This document shows, piece after piece, positions 15,545 to 23,007 of a stretch of 42,463 bases of DNA. Both the position numbers and the translations under genes were made by a program. The DNA comes from JAFARZ01 sp035651595 (lineage in GTDB: Bacteria; Actinomycetota; Actinomycetes; Streptosporangiales; Streptosporangiaceae): assembly GCA_035651595.1 (NCBI GenBank), contig DASRFJ010000212.1:1-42463 (forward strand). Reading direction: 5' to 3'. Positions within the stretch are counted from its first letter, which is position 1; every line of letters begins with the position of its first letter. The notes under the pieces are model-generated. The model was not told the origin of the DNA, did no database searches, and saw nothing but the letters and a program-made list of their open reading frames with translations.

Positions 15545-16413
15545 CGGTCACCCGTCTCGGCGGCATCTGGGGAGGAGGCGGTGGGGGAGGAGGTGGTGGT
15601 GGGGGAGGAGGAGGAGGTGGTGCCTGTCGACGCAGGGCGTTGCGCGGGTGGTGCCCGCCGTGGCGTCGCGACCAGGGCGACCGGTTCGGCCGGGTCTGCC
15701 AGTGCGGCGCTCACGGGGAGTTCGCGGATCTCGATCCGGTTCGCGTCAGGACCGAGCGAGGCGCGGGCGCGGGCGACGGTCGGCAGCGCGCCCGGCGAGC
15801 AGACGTAGAGCGCGCGGACGTGCCGCGGCGGGCGGCCTGGGCGCACGATGTCGCCTGCCGCGCAGCCGTAGTCGCCGGTCCGGGACAGCAGCTCGTGCAT
15901 GATCGCCGCGGTGCGCACCACGGTCTTGCGGGTCAGCTCGGCCTCGATCGCCCAGCACTCACCCGCCCAGGCCACGTCCGCGTCATCTGGCCAGTGCACC
16001 TCGCCGTCCGGCAGGTGATACCGGGCGCCGACCTGGCAGCCGGCTCGCAGCCGCCGCTCACCCCGCCAGTACGCGCGCGCCGAACGGTATCCCTCGGTGC
16101 CCTCCAGCGCCAGCCGAACCGACGTCACCGCCCTGATGTGCGCCAACCGGGACAGCGCCGGCGGCGACTCGCTGTACCGCAGTCCGCAGGCGGTCAGGCC
16201 GCGCCGGGTCACCCAGATCCATGGCGGTCCGGGGCCCAGCCGTGCCTGCTCGGTCAGGCCGTGTGACCGCCAGCGAGCGGCGACCGAACGTGCGCGGCCC
16301 GGCCGCGTGCCGAGGACGCCGGCGAGCTGATCGGACTGCACGCCGTACATCTCGGCCAGGAAGACCAGGCCGTTCACGTCACTTTCGGTCAACGAATAAG
16401 CACGATCAGTCAT
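15541..16413 (-). CDS. replication-relaxation family protein
   Basis: A 290-residue protein. The N-terminal winged-helix part (about 8-75: SLTESDVNGLVFLAEMYGVQ, then LGTRPGRARSVAARW and WVTRRGLTACGL) and the following domain with WAIEAELTRKTVVR and IMHELLSR fit the replication-relaxation family found on actinobacterial plasmids and integrated elements. The C-terminal 30 residues are a Ser/Thr/Pro-rich tail encoded by a G-rich low-complexity stretch at 15573-15632. It overlaps the ATPase start by ATGA, so the two form an operon. No integrase, rep gene or attachment site is visible, so this looks like a remnant or a domesticated pair. Confidence 0.78.
   Translation of the reverse strand: MTDRAYSLTESDVNGLVFLAEMYGVQSDQLAGVLGTRPGRARSVAARWRSHGLTEQARLGPGPPWIWVTRRGLTACGLRYSESPPALSRLAHIRAVTSVRLALEGTEGYRSARAYWRGERRLRAGCQVGARYHLPDGEVHWPDDADVAWAGECWAIEAELTRKTVVRTAAIMHELLSRTGDYGCAAGDIVRPGRPPRHVRALYVCSPGALPTVARARASLGPDANRIEIRELPVSAALADPAEPVALVATPRRAPPAQRPASTGTTSSSSPTTTSSPTASSPDAAETGDR
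15573..15632. repeat. G-rich low-complexity GGW/GGA stretch
   Basis: Near-continuous runs of GGAGGAGG, GGTGGTGG and GGGGGAGG on the plus strand. On the minus (coding) strand it encodes the Ser/Thr tail of the replication-relaxation protein. Several G-runs close together could form G-quadruplex structure. Confidence 0.7.
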
Positions 16414-16480
16414 ATCGTGACTACTCTATGCGTTACCGTGCGCGCGACCAGCGTTGCCCGGTGGTTGAACCACGTACGTT

Positions 16481-17545
16481 GTGAATATGGAGATGCGAAC
16501 CCTCGGCGGCACCGGGATCAAGGTCAGCTCGTACTGCCTCGGCGCGATGATGTTCGGCGCGTGGGGCAACACCGACCACGACGACAGCGTGCGGGTCATC
16601 CACGCCGCACTGGGCGCGGGCATCAACTTCATCGACACCGCCGACGTGTATTCGGCGGGGGAGTCCGAGGAGATCGTCGGCAAGGCGTTGCGGGGGCGGC
16701 GCGACGACGTGGTGCTCGCGACCAAGGCGAACGGCCCGATGGGCGAGGACCCCAACATGCGGGGCAACTCGCGGCGCTGGCTGGTGCGCGAGGTGGAGAA
16801 CAGCCTCCGCCGGCTCCAGACCGACTACATCGACCTGTACCAGATCCACCGGCCGGATCAGGACACCGACATCGAGGAGACCCTGTCCGCGCTGTCCGAC
16901 CTGGTCCACGCCGGCAAGGTACGGGCGATCGGCTCGTCCACGTTCCCGCCCGAGCAGATCGTCGAGGCGCAGTGGGTGGCGGAACGCCGCGGGCTCACGC
17001 GGTTCCGCGCCGAGCAGCCGCCGTACTCGATCTTCGTCCGCGGCATCGAGGCCGGCGTGCTGCCGGTCTGCCAGAAGTACGGGATGGGCGTGATCGTGTG
17101 GAGCCCGCTGGCCGGCGGCTGGCTGACCGGGCGGATCCGGCGGGAGACCGGCGTGGACATGACCAGCCTGCGCGCGCAGCGACTGCCGCACCGGTTCGAC
17201 CCGTCGCTGCCCGGCAACATCGCGAAGCTCGCCGCGGTCGAGGACCTGCTCAAGCTCGCGGACGAGGCGGGGATGCCGCTGATCCACCTGGCGATGGGCT
17301 TCGTGCTGGCCCATCCGGGGGTGACGTCGGCGATCATCGGCCCGCGTTCGATGGAACAGCTGACTAGCCTGCTCGATGGCGCTTCGGTCTCGCTGAGCGA
17401 TGACGTGCTCGACCGGATCGACCAGATCGTCGCCCCGGGCGTGACGCTGAACTACCCGGCGGACGCCGGCTGGCAGGCTCCCGTGCTCACTGACCTGGCC
17501 GCACGCCGGCGCCCTCCGGTCGGCCGCGACAAGACCGTCAGTTGA
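16481..17545 (+). CDS. aldo/keto reductase
   Basis: A 354-residue NADPH-dependent oxidoreductase. It starts MRTLGGTGIKVSSYCLGAM and has the catalytic tetrad: Asp and Tyr in NFIDTADVYSAGESEE, Lys in VLATKANGP and His in DLYQIHRPD. IGSSTFPPEQI and VIVWSPLAGGWLTG are the usual barrel landmarks and AIIGPRSMEQL the cofactor-binding end. The first start is GTG 16481; ATG 16487 and ATG 16493 are also possible, with no clear ribosome site. The substrate is unknown. The last 8 bp overlap the end of the convergent serine hydrolase gene. Confidence 0.9.
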   Translation: MNMEMRTLGGTGIKVSSYCLGAMMFGAWGNTDHDDSVRVIHAALGAGINFIDTADVYSAGESEEIVGKALRGRRDDVVLATKANGPMGEDPNMRGNSRRWLVREVENSLRRLQTDYIDLYQIHRPDQDTDIEETLSALSDLVHAGKVRAIGSSTFPPEQIVEAQWVAERRGLTRFRAEQPPYSIFVRGIEAGVLPVCQKYGMGVIVWSPLAGGWLTGRIRRETGVDMTSLRAQRLPHRFDPSLPGNIAKLAAVEDLLKLADEAGMPLIHLAMGFVLAHPGVTSAIIGPRSMEQLTSLLDGASVSLSDDVLDRIDQIVAPGVTLNYPADAGWQAPVLTDLAARRRPPVGRDKTVS

Positions 17546-18902
17546 CGCGGGGGGCTATGCGGCCGCTGGCGAACAGGTAGCGCGTCCCGTCTCCGAGTTC
17601 ACCGAACGACACCGGTGTCCACGGCTCGGCATCGCGCGACCGGCACACGAAGTTACGGCCCGTGTCGTCGGCGGGCAGCAGCGTGACCTCGTCCGGCTGC
17701 GGACCGGTCAGCGTGGCCAGGCTGCTGGTCGTCATCGCGGTGGCCCGCAGGTGGCCGTCGGCAACCGACACGTCGTAGCGCCGCGCGGTGCGCTCGTACC
17801 GGCCGGTGTACCCCGCGTACCCGGCCACGTCCTGCGACGCGCCGTTGACGGGGGCCGGCACCGGCCCCGGCGGCATCGTGATGCCGACGCTGGCGAACAC
17901 CTCCGGGAGCAGGCTCTGGTAGAGCGCCTGGCCCTGGTAGGCGTTGGTCAGCAGGCACACGGCGATCCGCGCGTCCGGGACGATGCGCAGGAACGCGGTC
18001 TGGCCGATCGTGCCGCCGTCGTGCCCGATCACGAGCCGTCCGTGCCAGCGCGCCATCCGCCAGCCGAGGCCGATCGCGGCGTCGGTCTCGGTGAACAGCG
18101 GGATGCCGGCCTGCTGGCGCTGCATGGCGGCCACGGACTCCGGGCCGAGCAGGCGCTTGCCGTCTGCCGTGATCCCGCCGTCCAGGTGCAAGCGGGAGAA
18201 AGTCAGCAGGTCGTGCGGGCTGGCGGTGATCGTGCCCGCCGGGCCGATGCTGCGCGGCAGGCCCCAGATGTGCACCGGCTCCCCGTGGTCGTGGCCGGTC
18301 GCGGCGCGGCGCAAGATGGCCTCTTCGGGCAGCGTCATCGTGCTGGTCAGCCCCAGCGGGCCGATCAGCCGGTCGCGGAGCGACTCCTCCCAGGGACGGC
18401 CGTCGAGCGCCTCGATCACGCGGCCCGCGAGCACGAAGCCGCTGTTGCAATACGAATAGGCAGCCCCCGGTGCGAACACCGACGCGGCCCCCGCCAGCTC
18501 GTCAACGTAGCGCCGGACGCAGTCGTCGCCGCGGCCGGTGTCGGTGAACAGGTCGCCGTCCAGCCCGCTGGTGTGCGTGAGCAGGTGCCTGATCGTGACC
18601 CGGCCGCCGACGTCGGCCGCGCCGATCCGGGTGCCCGGCAGCACGTCGCTGATCGTCGCGTCGAGCGACAGCCGGCGCTCCTCGACCAGCTGCATGATCA
18701 TCGTGACGGTCCACAGCTTGGTGATCGACCCCACCTGGAACACCGAGTCCGCCGTGGTCTCCACGCCGGTGGCGGTGCTGAGCACCCCGCTGGATGCGAG
18801 GATCTCCTCTCCGTCGGCCCAGATTCCGAGCACGGCTCCGGGCACTTCCGATTGGGCGGCGAGTTCGGCGAGTCGAGTATTCCAGTGGGAGGCGTCTGTC
18901 AT
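17538..18902 (-). CDS. serine hydrolase, class C beta-lactamase/esterase family
   Basis: A 454-residue protein of the penicillin-binding-protein-like (beta-lactamase-related) family. The nucleophile motif is S59-I-T-K62 (VFQVGSITKLW), the second motif Y151-C-N153 (YSYCNSGF) and the third a HxG-type at H294 (GHDGGT). A beta-rich extra domain covers about 355-454. There is no signal peptide, so it is more likely a cytoplasmic esterase or peptidase (EstB-like) than a secreted lactamase. The ATG at 18902 is divergent from the molybdenum hydroxylase operon with a 214-bp gap. Confidence 0.87.
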   Translation of the reverse strand: MTDASHWNTRLAELAAQSEVPGAVLGIWADGEEILASSGVLSTATGVETTADSVFQVGSITKLWTVTMIMQLVEERRLSLDATISDVLPGTRIGAADVGGRVTIRHLLTHTSGLDGDLFTDTGRGDDCVRRYVDELAGAASVFAPGAAYSYCNSGFVLAGRVIEALDGRPWEESLRDRLIGPLGLTSTMTLPEEAILRRAATGHDHGEPVHIWGLPRSIGPAGTITASPHDLLTFSRLHLDGGITADGKRLLGPESVAAMQRQQAGIPLFTETDAAIGLGWRMARWHGRLVIGHDGGTIGQTAFLRIVPDARIAVCLLTNAYQGQALYQSLLPEVFASVGITMPPGPVPAPVNGASQDVAGYAGYTGRYERTARRYDVSVADGHLRATAMTTSSLATLTGPQPDEVTLLPADDTGRNFVCRSRDAEPWTPVSFGELGDGTRYLFASGRIAPRVN

Positions 18903-19020
18903 GCAATGGACGCTAACCCATGCGATTGCGGGCTTCCAGCCCTGTATTTTCTCGCATGATTGTGTTTGTGCTGATTGCTGGCCCTATGTCTGTTCTGGCG
19001 GGATCGCCTGGCCGCGCGAT

Positions 19021-19082
19021 GTACTGGCAGGTAATCGGGGTGCCGAAGCTCTTGAATCTTCACCAGTACGGTCCGACATAAT
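19021..19082 (+). promoter_or_regulatory. candidate promoter and inverted repeat before the molybdenum hydroxylase operon
   Basis: GTACTGG at 19021-19027 and CCAGTAC at 19063-19069 form a widely spaced inverted repeat. TTGAAT (19052-19057) and CATAAT (19077-19082) could be -35 and -10 boxes with a 19-bp spacer. The start codon lies at 19117. The rest of the 18903-19116 gap shows nothing else I can name. Confidence 0.3.
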
Positions 19083-19116
19083 GGCCGGAGACGCATGGCC
19101 GACGGCAGGAGGTCCG

Positions 19117-21417
19117 ATGAGCATCATGGGCACTCGGGTAATCAGGACGGAGGACCCACGGCTGCTGACCGCGGGCGGCGTCTACGTGGATGACCTGCGC
19201 ACACCCGAGCTTTCCGATGCCGCGAGGCTCACCTTCGTGCGCAGCCCGGTGGGGCATGCGCGGATCGCCGGCATCGACACCTCCGCGGCGCTCGCCGAGC
19301 CGGGCGTGATCGCCGTGCTCACCGCCGCGGACATGGACGATCTCGCGCCGCCCCCGCCATACGACCCGGACAACCCCGGCGGGGAGGGCGGCCCGGTCCC
19401 GATGGGCGGCCCGTGGCAGGAGCCGCTGCTGGCCATTGACACGGTCCGGTACGTCGGTGAGCCCGTCGCGGTGGTGATCACCGACGGGCGCTACCAGGGC
19501 GAGGACGCGGCCGAGCTGGTCGAGGTCGACTACGAGCAGTTGCCGGCGGTGGTCGGCCCGCTGGCCGCGATCCGGGACGAGTCCCTGCTGTTCCCGGCGG
19601 CCGGCAGCAACACCGCGATGGACGCGCGCGGGGACGCCTTCGACGACGCGCCGTTCGAGGCGTGCGAGGTCGTGGTCGAGCAGGACATCGTGAACCAGCG
19701 GCTGGCCTGCATGCCGCTGGAGTCCAGGGCCACCGCGGCGGCCTACCGCAACGGCAAGCTGACCGTCTGGCATAGCTCGCAGAACGCGCAGCTCTGCCGC
19801 TGGATCGTGGCCGGCGTGCTCGGCATGCCGCCGGACCAGATCCGGGTGGTCGTGCCCGATGTGGGCGGCGGGTTCGGCGCGAAGGTGGGCATCGACAGGG
19901 ACGCGGTTGTCGTCGCTTGGGCCAGCCGGAAAACCCAGCTAGCACTGCGCTGGGCCGAGACGCGGTCGGAGAACCTGGTCGGGATGACCCAGGGCCGCGC
20001 CCAGCACCACCACATCAAGATCGGCGGCGACCACGATGGCACGATCAAGGCCTACCGGATCGACGTCATCCAGGACACCGGCGCCTACCCCCGGGCCGGC
20101 GGCTTCCTGCCGGGTCTGACCTGCCTGATGGCGCCCGGCGTCTACGACTTCCCCACGGTCCAGGCCGGGTTCCGGGTGGCGGTCACCAACGCGACGCCGG
20201 TCCACGCGTACCGCGGGGCCGGCCGTCCCGAGGCCACGGCCGCCGTGGAGCGGTCCGTCGACATGTTCGCGGCCGCGATCGGGATGGATCCCGCCGAAGT
20301 CCGGCGGCGTAACTTCATCGCACCAGGCAACTTCCCGTTCCAGACCAAGACCGGCGCGCTGTACGACTCCGGCCGGTACGCCGACGCCCTCGACATGGTC
20401 CTGGCCGCCGCCGGATACGACCAGCTCAGGGCCGAACAGCGGGCGCGGCGCGAATCGGCCGACCCCAGGCAGCTCGGCATCGGCGTGGCTTCCTACGTGG
20501 AGATCACCGCCGCCGACGCCGGGGCGGGCGAGACCGCCAAGCTCGAGGTGCACGACGACGGCACGGCGACCGTCTTCACCGGCAGCTCGGCGCACGGCCA
20601 GGGACACCACACCGCGTGGGCGATGCTCGTGCAGGACGAGCTGGGCATCCCGATGGACCAGGTCACAGTCATCCACGGGGACACCGACCTGATCCCGGAC
20701 GCGATCGGCACCTACGCCTCGCGCAGCCTCCAGCTTGGCGGCTCCGCGGTGCACAAGGCCGCGATCGAGGTCAAGGACGAGGCCCGGCGCCAGGCCGCGT
20801 CGATACTGGAGGCCGCGGAAGCGGACGTCGTTCTGGATACCGGGTCGGGCCGCTGGCAGGTGCGCGGCGACCCGGACACGTCGCTGACCTGGGGCCAGGT
20901 GGCCGGGCACGCGTCGGATGGCGTGCTCGTGGCCGACGTGCGGTTCACCGCGGACCGGCCCACGTTCCCGTTCGGCGCGCACGTCGCCGTCGTGGAGGTG
21001 GATACCGATACCGGGAAAGTCACGCTAAAACGGCATATAACGGTGGACGACGCGGGCCCGGTCCTCAACCCGATCCTGGCCGAAGGCCAGCGCCATGGCG
21101 GCATCGCCCAGGGCGCCGCGCAGGCCCTGCTCGAAGAGGTGCGGTACGACGCCGACGCGAACCCGCTGACCTCTACACTGGCGGACTACGCGGCGATCAG
21201 CGCTACCGAGCTGCCCAGCTTCGAGCTGCTGGCCAGCGAGACGCCGACGGACCTCAACCCGCTGGGGGTTAAGGGCATCGGCGAGGCGGGCACCATAGGC
21301 TCGACGCCAGCGGTGCAGAACGCCGTGGTCGATGCCGTCGCGCATCTCGGCGTCCGCCACATCGACATGCCGGCCACGCCAGAGCGGGTGTGGGCGGCAA
21401 TACAGGAGGCGAAGTGA
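19117..21417 (+). CDS. molybdenum hydroxylase large subunit (CoxL/XdhA-like, form II type)
   Basis: A 766-residue molybdopterin-binding subunit of the xanthine dehydrogenase/CO dehydrogenase family. It begins TRVIRTEDPRLLTAGGVYVDD, has DVGGGFGAKVGIDRDAVVVA, and ends with NPLGVKGIGEAGTIGS and AVQNAVVDA, carrying the active-site Glu. The active-site loop reads AYRGAGRPEA (A364 to A373), not the AYRCSFR of genuine CO dehydrogenase, so it belongs with form II enzymes whose substrates are usually unknown N-heterocycles or aldehydes. I start at ATG 19117 after AGGAGG (19107-19112). Its stop overlaps the next gene by GTGA. Confidence 0.92.
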   Translation: MSIMGTRVIRTEDPRLLTAGGVYVDDLRTPELSDAARLTFVRSPVGHARIAGIDTSAALAEPGVIAVLTAADMDDLAPPPPYDPDNPGGEGGPVPMGGPWQEPLLAIDTVRYVGEPVAVVITDGRYQGEDAAELVEVDYEQLPAVVGPLAAIRDESLLFPAAGSNTAMDARGDAFDDAPFEACEVVVEQDIVNQRLACMPLESRATAAAYRNGKLTVWHSSQNAQLCRWIVAGVLGMPPDQIRVVVPDVGGGFGAKVGIDRDAVVVAWASRKTQLALRWAETRSENLVGMTQGRAQHHHIKIGGDHDGTIKAYRIDVIQDTGAYPRAGGFLPGLTCLMAPGVYDFPTVQAGFRVAVTNATPVHAYRGAGRPEATAAVERSVDMFAAAIGMDPAEVRRRNFIAPGNFPFQTKTGALYDSGRYADALDMVLAAAGYDQLRAEQRARRESADPRQLGIGVASYVEITAADAGAGETAKLEVHDDGTATVFTGSSAHGQGHHTAWAMLVQDELGIPMDQVTVIHGDTDLIPDAIGTYASRSLQLGGSAVHKAAIEVKDEARRQAASILEAAEADVVLDTGSGRWQVRGDPDTSLTWGQVAGHASDGVLVADVRFTADRPTFPFGAHVAVVEVDTDTGKVTLKRHITVDDAGPVLNPILAEGQRHGGIAQGAAQALLEEVRYDADANPLTSTLADYAAISATELPSFELLASETPTDLNPLGVKGIGEAGTIGSTPAVQNAVVDAVAHLGVRHIDMPATPERVWAAIQEAK

Positions 21418-21875
21418 ACGTAGGCATCACGGTCAACGGTAAGGACGTCACCGCCGATGTCGAGGACCGGATGCTGCTCGTGCACTTCCTGCGCGACGTG
21501 GCTGACCTGACCGCGACGAACGTCGGCTGTGACACCACCTCGTGCGGCGCCTGCACCGTGCTGCTTGACGGCGAGTCGGTGAAGTCCTGCACGGTCCTCG
21601 CCGCCCAGGCCAGCGGGCACGAGGTCACCACGCTCGAAGGCCTCGCTGACGGGGCCGAGATGCACCCGGTGCAGCGGGCGTTCCACACCGAGCACGGCCT
21701 CCAGTGCGGCTTCTGCACGCCGGGCATGGTGATGGCGATCGTCTCGCTGCTGAAGGAAAACCCGCATCCCACCGAGCAAGAGGTGCGGACGGGCCTGGAA
21801 GGCAACCTGTGCCGGTGCACCGGTTACCACAACATCGTGCGCGCGGCGCTTGCCGCAGCAGGGGGGGCACAGTGA
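21414..21875 (+). CDS. molybdenum hydroxylase [2Fe-2S] subunit (CoxS-like)
   Basis: A 153-residue iron-sulfur subunit that passes electrons from the molybdenum site to FAD. The N-terminal plant-type cluster uses the Cys residues of GCDTTSCGACTVLLDG and SVKSC; the C-terminal helical domain uses QCGFCTPGM and NLCRCTGY for the second cluster. The GTG at 21414 overlaps the large-subunit stop and has AGGAGG eight bases upstream (21404-21408 region). It overlaps the following FAD gene by GTGA as well. Confidence 0.93.
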   Translation: MNVGITVNGKDVTADVEDRMLLVHFLRDVADLTATNVGCDTTSCGACTVLLDGESVKSCTVLAAQASGHEVTTLEGLADGAEMHPVQRAFHTEHGLQCGFCTPGMVMAIVSLLKENPHPTEQEVRTGLEGNLCRCTGYHNIVRAALAAAGGAQ

Positions 21876-22702
21876 TCCCGGCGACGTTCACTTACAAGCG
21901 GGCGGCCTCGGCCGACGACGCGCTTGACCTGGCCGCTGAACACGGCGAGGACGCGAAGTTCCTGGCCGGCGGCCACTCGCTGCTGCCGCTGATGAAGCTA
22001 CGGCTGGCCGCGCCCGAGGTGCTCATCGACCTCAGCGCGCTGCGTGACCTGTCCTACGTCCGCGACGACGGCGACCACGTGGCGATCGGCGCGCTGACCA
22101 GGCACCACGACGTCGCCACGTCGGACCTGCTGACTCGCGAGATCCCGCTGCTCGCGCACGCGGCGACCCAGGTCGGCGACCCGCAGATCCGGCACCGCGG
22201 TACGATCGGCGGCTCGGTCGCGCACGGTGACCCGGCCTCCGACCTGCCGGCCGTGCTGCTGGCGCTGGATGCTGACTTCGTCGTCTGGGGGAGCGATGGC
22301 TCCCGGCAGATCCCGGCCGGCTCGTTCTTCCAGTCGCTGTTCGAGACCGCGCTGGAGCCCGGCGAGCTGCTCACCGAAATCCGGGTGCCCAAGCCGGCGG
22401 CGCGCGGCTGGTCGTTCCAGAAGTTCAGCCAGCGGGCGATCGACTGGGCGATCGTCGGCGTTGCCGTGCAGGGCGGCAGCGTGGCCCTGGTCAACATGGG
22501 CTCGGTGCCGCTGCGCGCGACCGCCGTCGAGCGGGCGCTGGCGTCCGGTGCCACCCCGGCCGACGCCGCCGCGCACGCCGCCGACGGGACCAACGCGCCC
22601 GCCGACATCCGGGCCAGCACCGCCTACCGCGAGCACCTGGCGCGGGTCCTCACCCGCCGCGCCCTCGAAGAAGCCCTTTTATCCGAACGTCCTGTGGTTT
22701 AA
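21872..22702 (+). CDS. molybdenum hydroxylase FAD-binding subunit (CoxM-like)
   Basis: A 276-residue FAD subunit. AKFLAGGHSLLPLMKLRLA is the first FAD pyrophosphate loop and RHRGTIGGSVAHGDPASDLP the second, both diagnostic for CoxM/xanthine dehydrogenase small subunits; the C-terminal CO_deh_flav_C domain follows (GWSFQKFSQRAIDWAIVGVA). The start is GTG 21872, overlapping the Fe-S subunit stop; the earlier in-frame codons belong to another frame of that gene. Subunit order is large, Fe-S, FAD. No XdhC/CoxF-type maturation gene is in the window. Confidence 0.92.
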   Translation: MIPATFTYKRAASADDALDLAAEHGEDAKFLAGGHSLLPLMKLRLAAPEVLIDLSALRDLSYVRDDGDHVAIGALTRHHDVATSDLLTREIPLLAHAATQVGDPQIRHRGTIGGSVAHGDPASDLPAVLLALDADFVVWGSDGSRQIPAGSFFQSLFETALEPGELLTEIRVPKPAARGWSFQKFSQRAIDWAIVGVAVQGGSVALVNMGSVPLRATAVERALASGATPADAAAHAADGTNAPADIRASTAYREHLARVLTRRALEEALLSERPVV

Positions 22703-22757
22703 CGGGCTGAGAACACGTCGTCCGCAACGTGGCTTCTCGGCGTGCCGGGGAGCGGGT

Positions 22758-22923
22758 CTGTATCTGGAGTGCAGAGTGCGACAGCTGGGATACGAGCGCA
22801 CCGGCAGTCCCGCCAACAACGTGGAACATTTCTCCTTTGTGGTGGATCGACCCTCGTGAGCAGGGGTCCCGTTACCACGATGGGGAAATCCGGCACGTTA
22901 GCCGAGGCCCATCCAGCCTGCCG
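22758..22923. repeat. larger repeat around palindrome copy B, inverted relative to copy C
   Basis: The 60 bp before the palindrome (22758-22817, beginning CTGTATCTGGAGTGCAG) match the reverse complement of 31533-31591 after copy C. The 24 bp after it (22900-22923, AGCCGAGGCCCATCCAGCC) match the reverse complement of 31425-31450. The shared unit is thus about 166 bp with the palindrome in the middle. Confidence 0.75.
22818..22899. repeat. 82-bp palindromic intergenic element, copy B (inverted)
   Basis: Starts AACGTGGAACATTTC and ends AAATCCGGCACGTT. Its reverse complement aligns without gaps to copy C and shares the stretch CGTGGTAACGGGACCC. It lies between the FAD subunit gene and lnt; the 305-bp gap holds no gene. 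Confidence 0.85.
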
Positions 22924-23007
22924 CTGGGTTCGCGCATCCGTCCTCGCGGCAAGTACCGTCGGCGCGGCGGATTGGCGCGTTTGCCGTCCGGCGACCGACA
23001 ATGGAAT

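Noticed and set aside
18538..19116. Upstream extension of the molybdenum hydroxylase large subunit
   Set aside because: The added 193 codons lie antisense to the serine hydrolase and lack conservation; AGGAGG before ATG 19117 fixes the start.
19303..21417. Genuine CO dehydrogenase (form I CoxL)
   Set aside because: The active-site loop is AYRGAGR, not AYRCSFR, so the Cu-binding Cys is missing.
22729..23007. Longer N-terminus for lnt
   Set aside because: It would translate the palindromic repeat and its flank; membrane-protein character starts only after GTG 23008.
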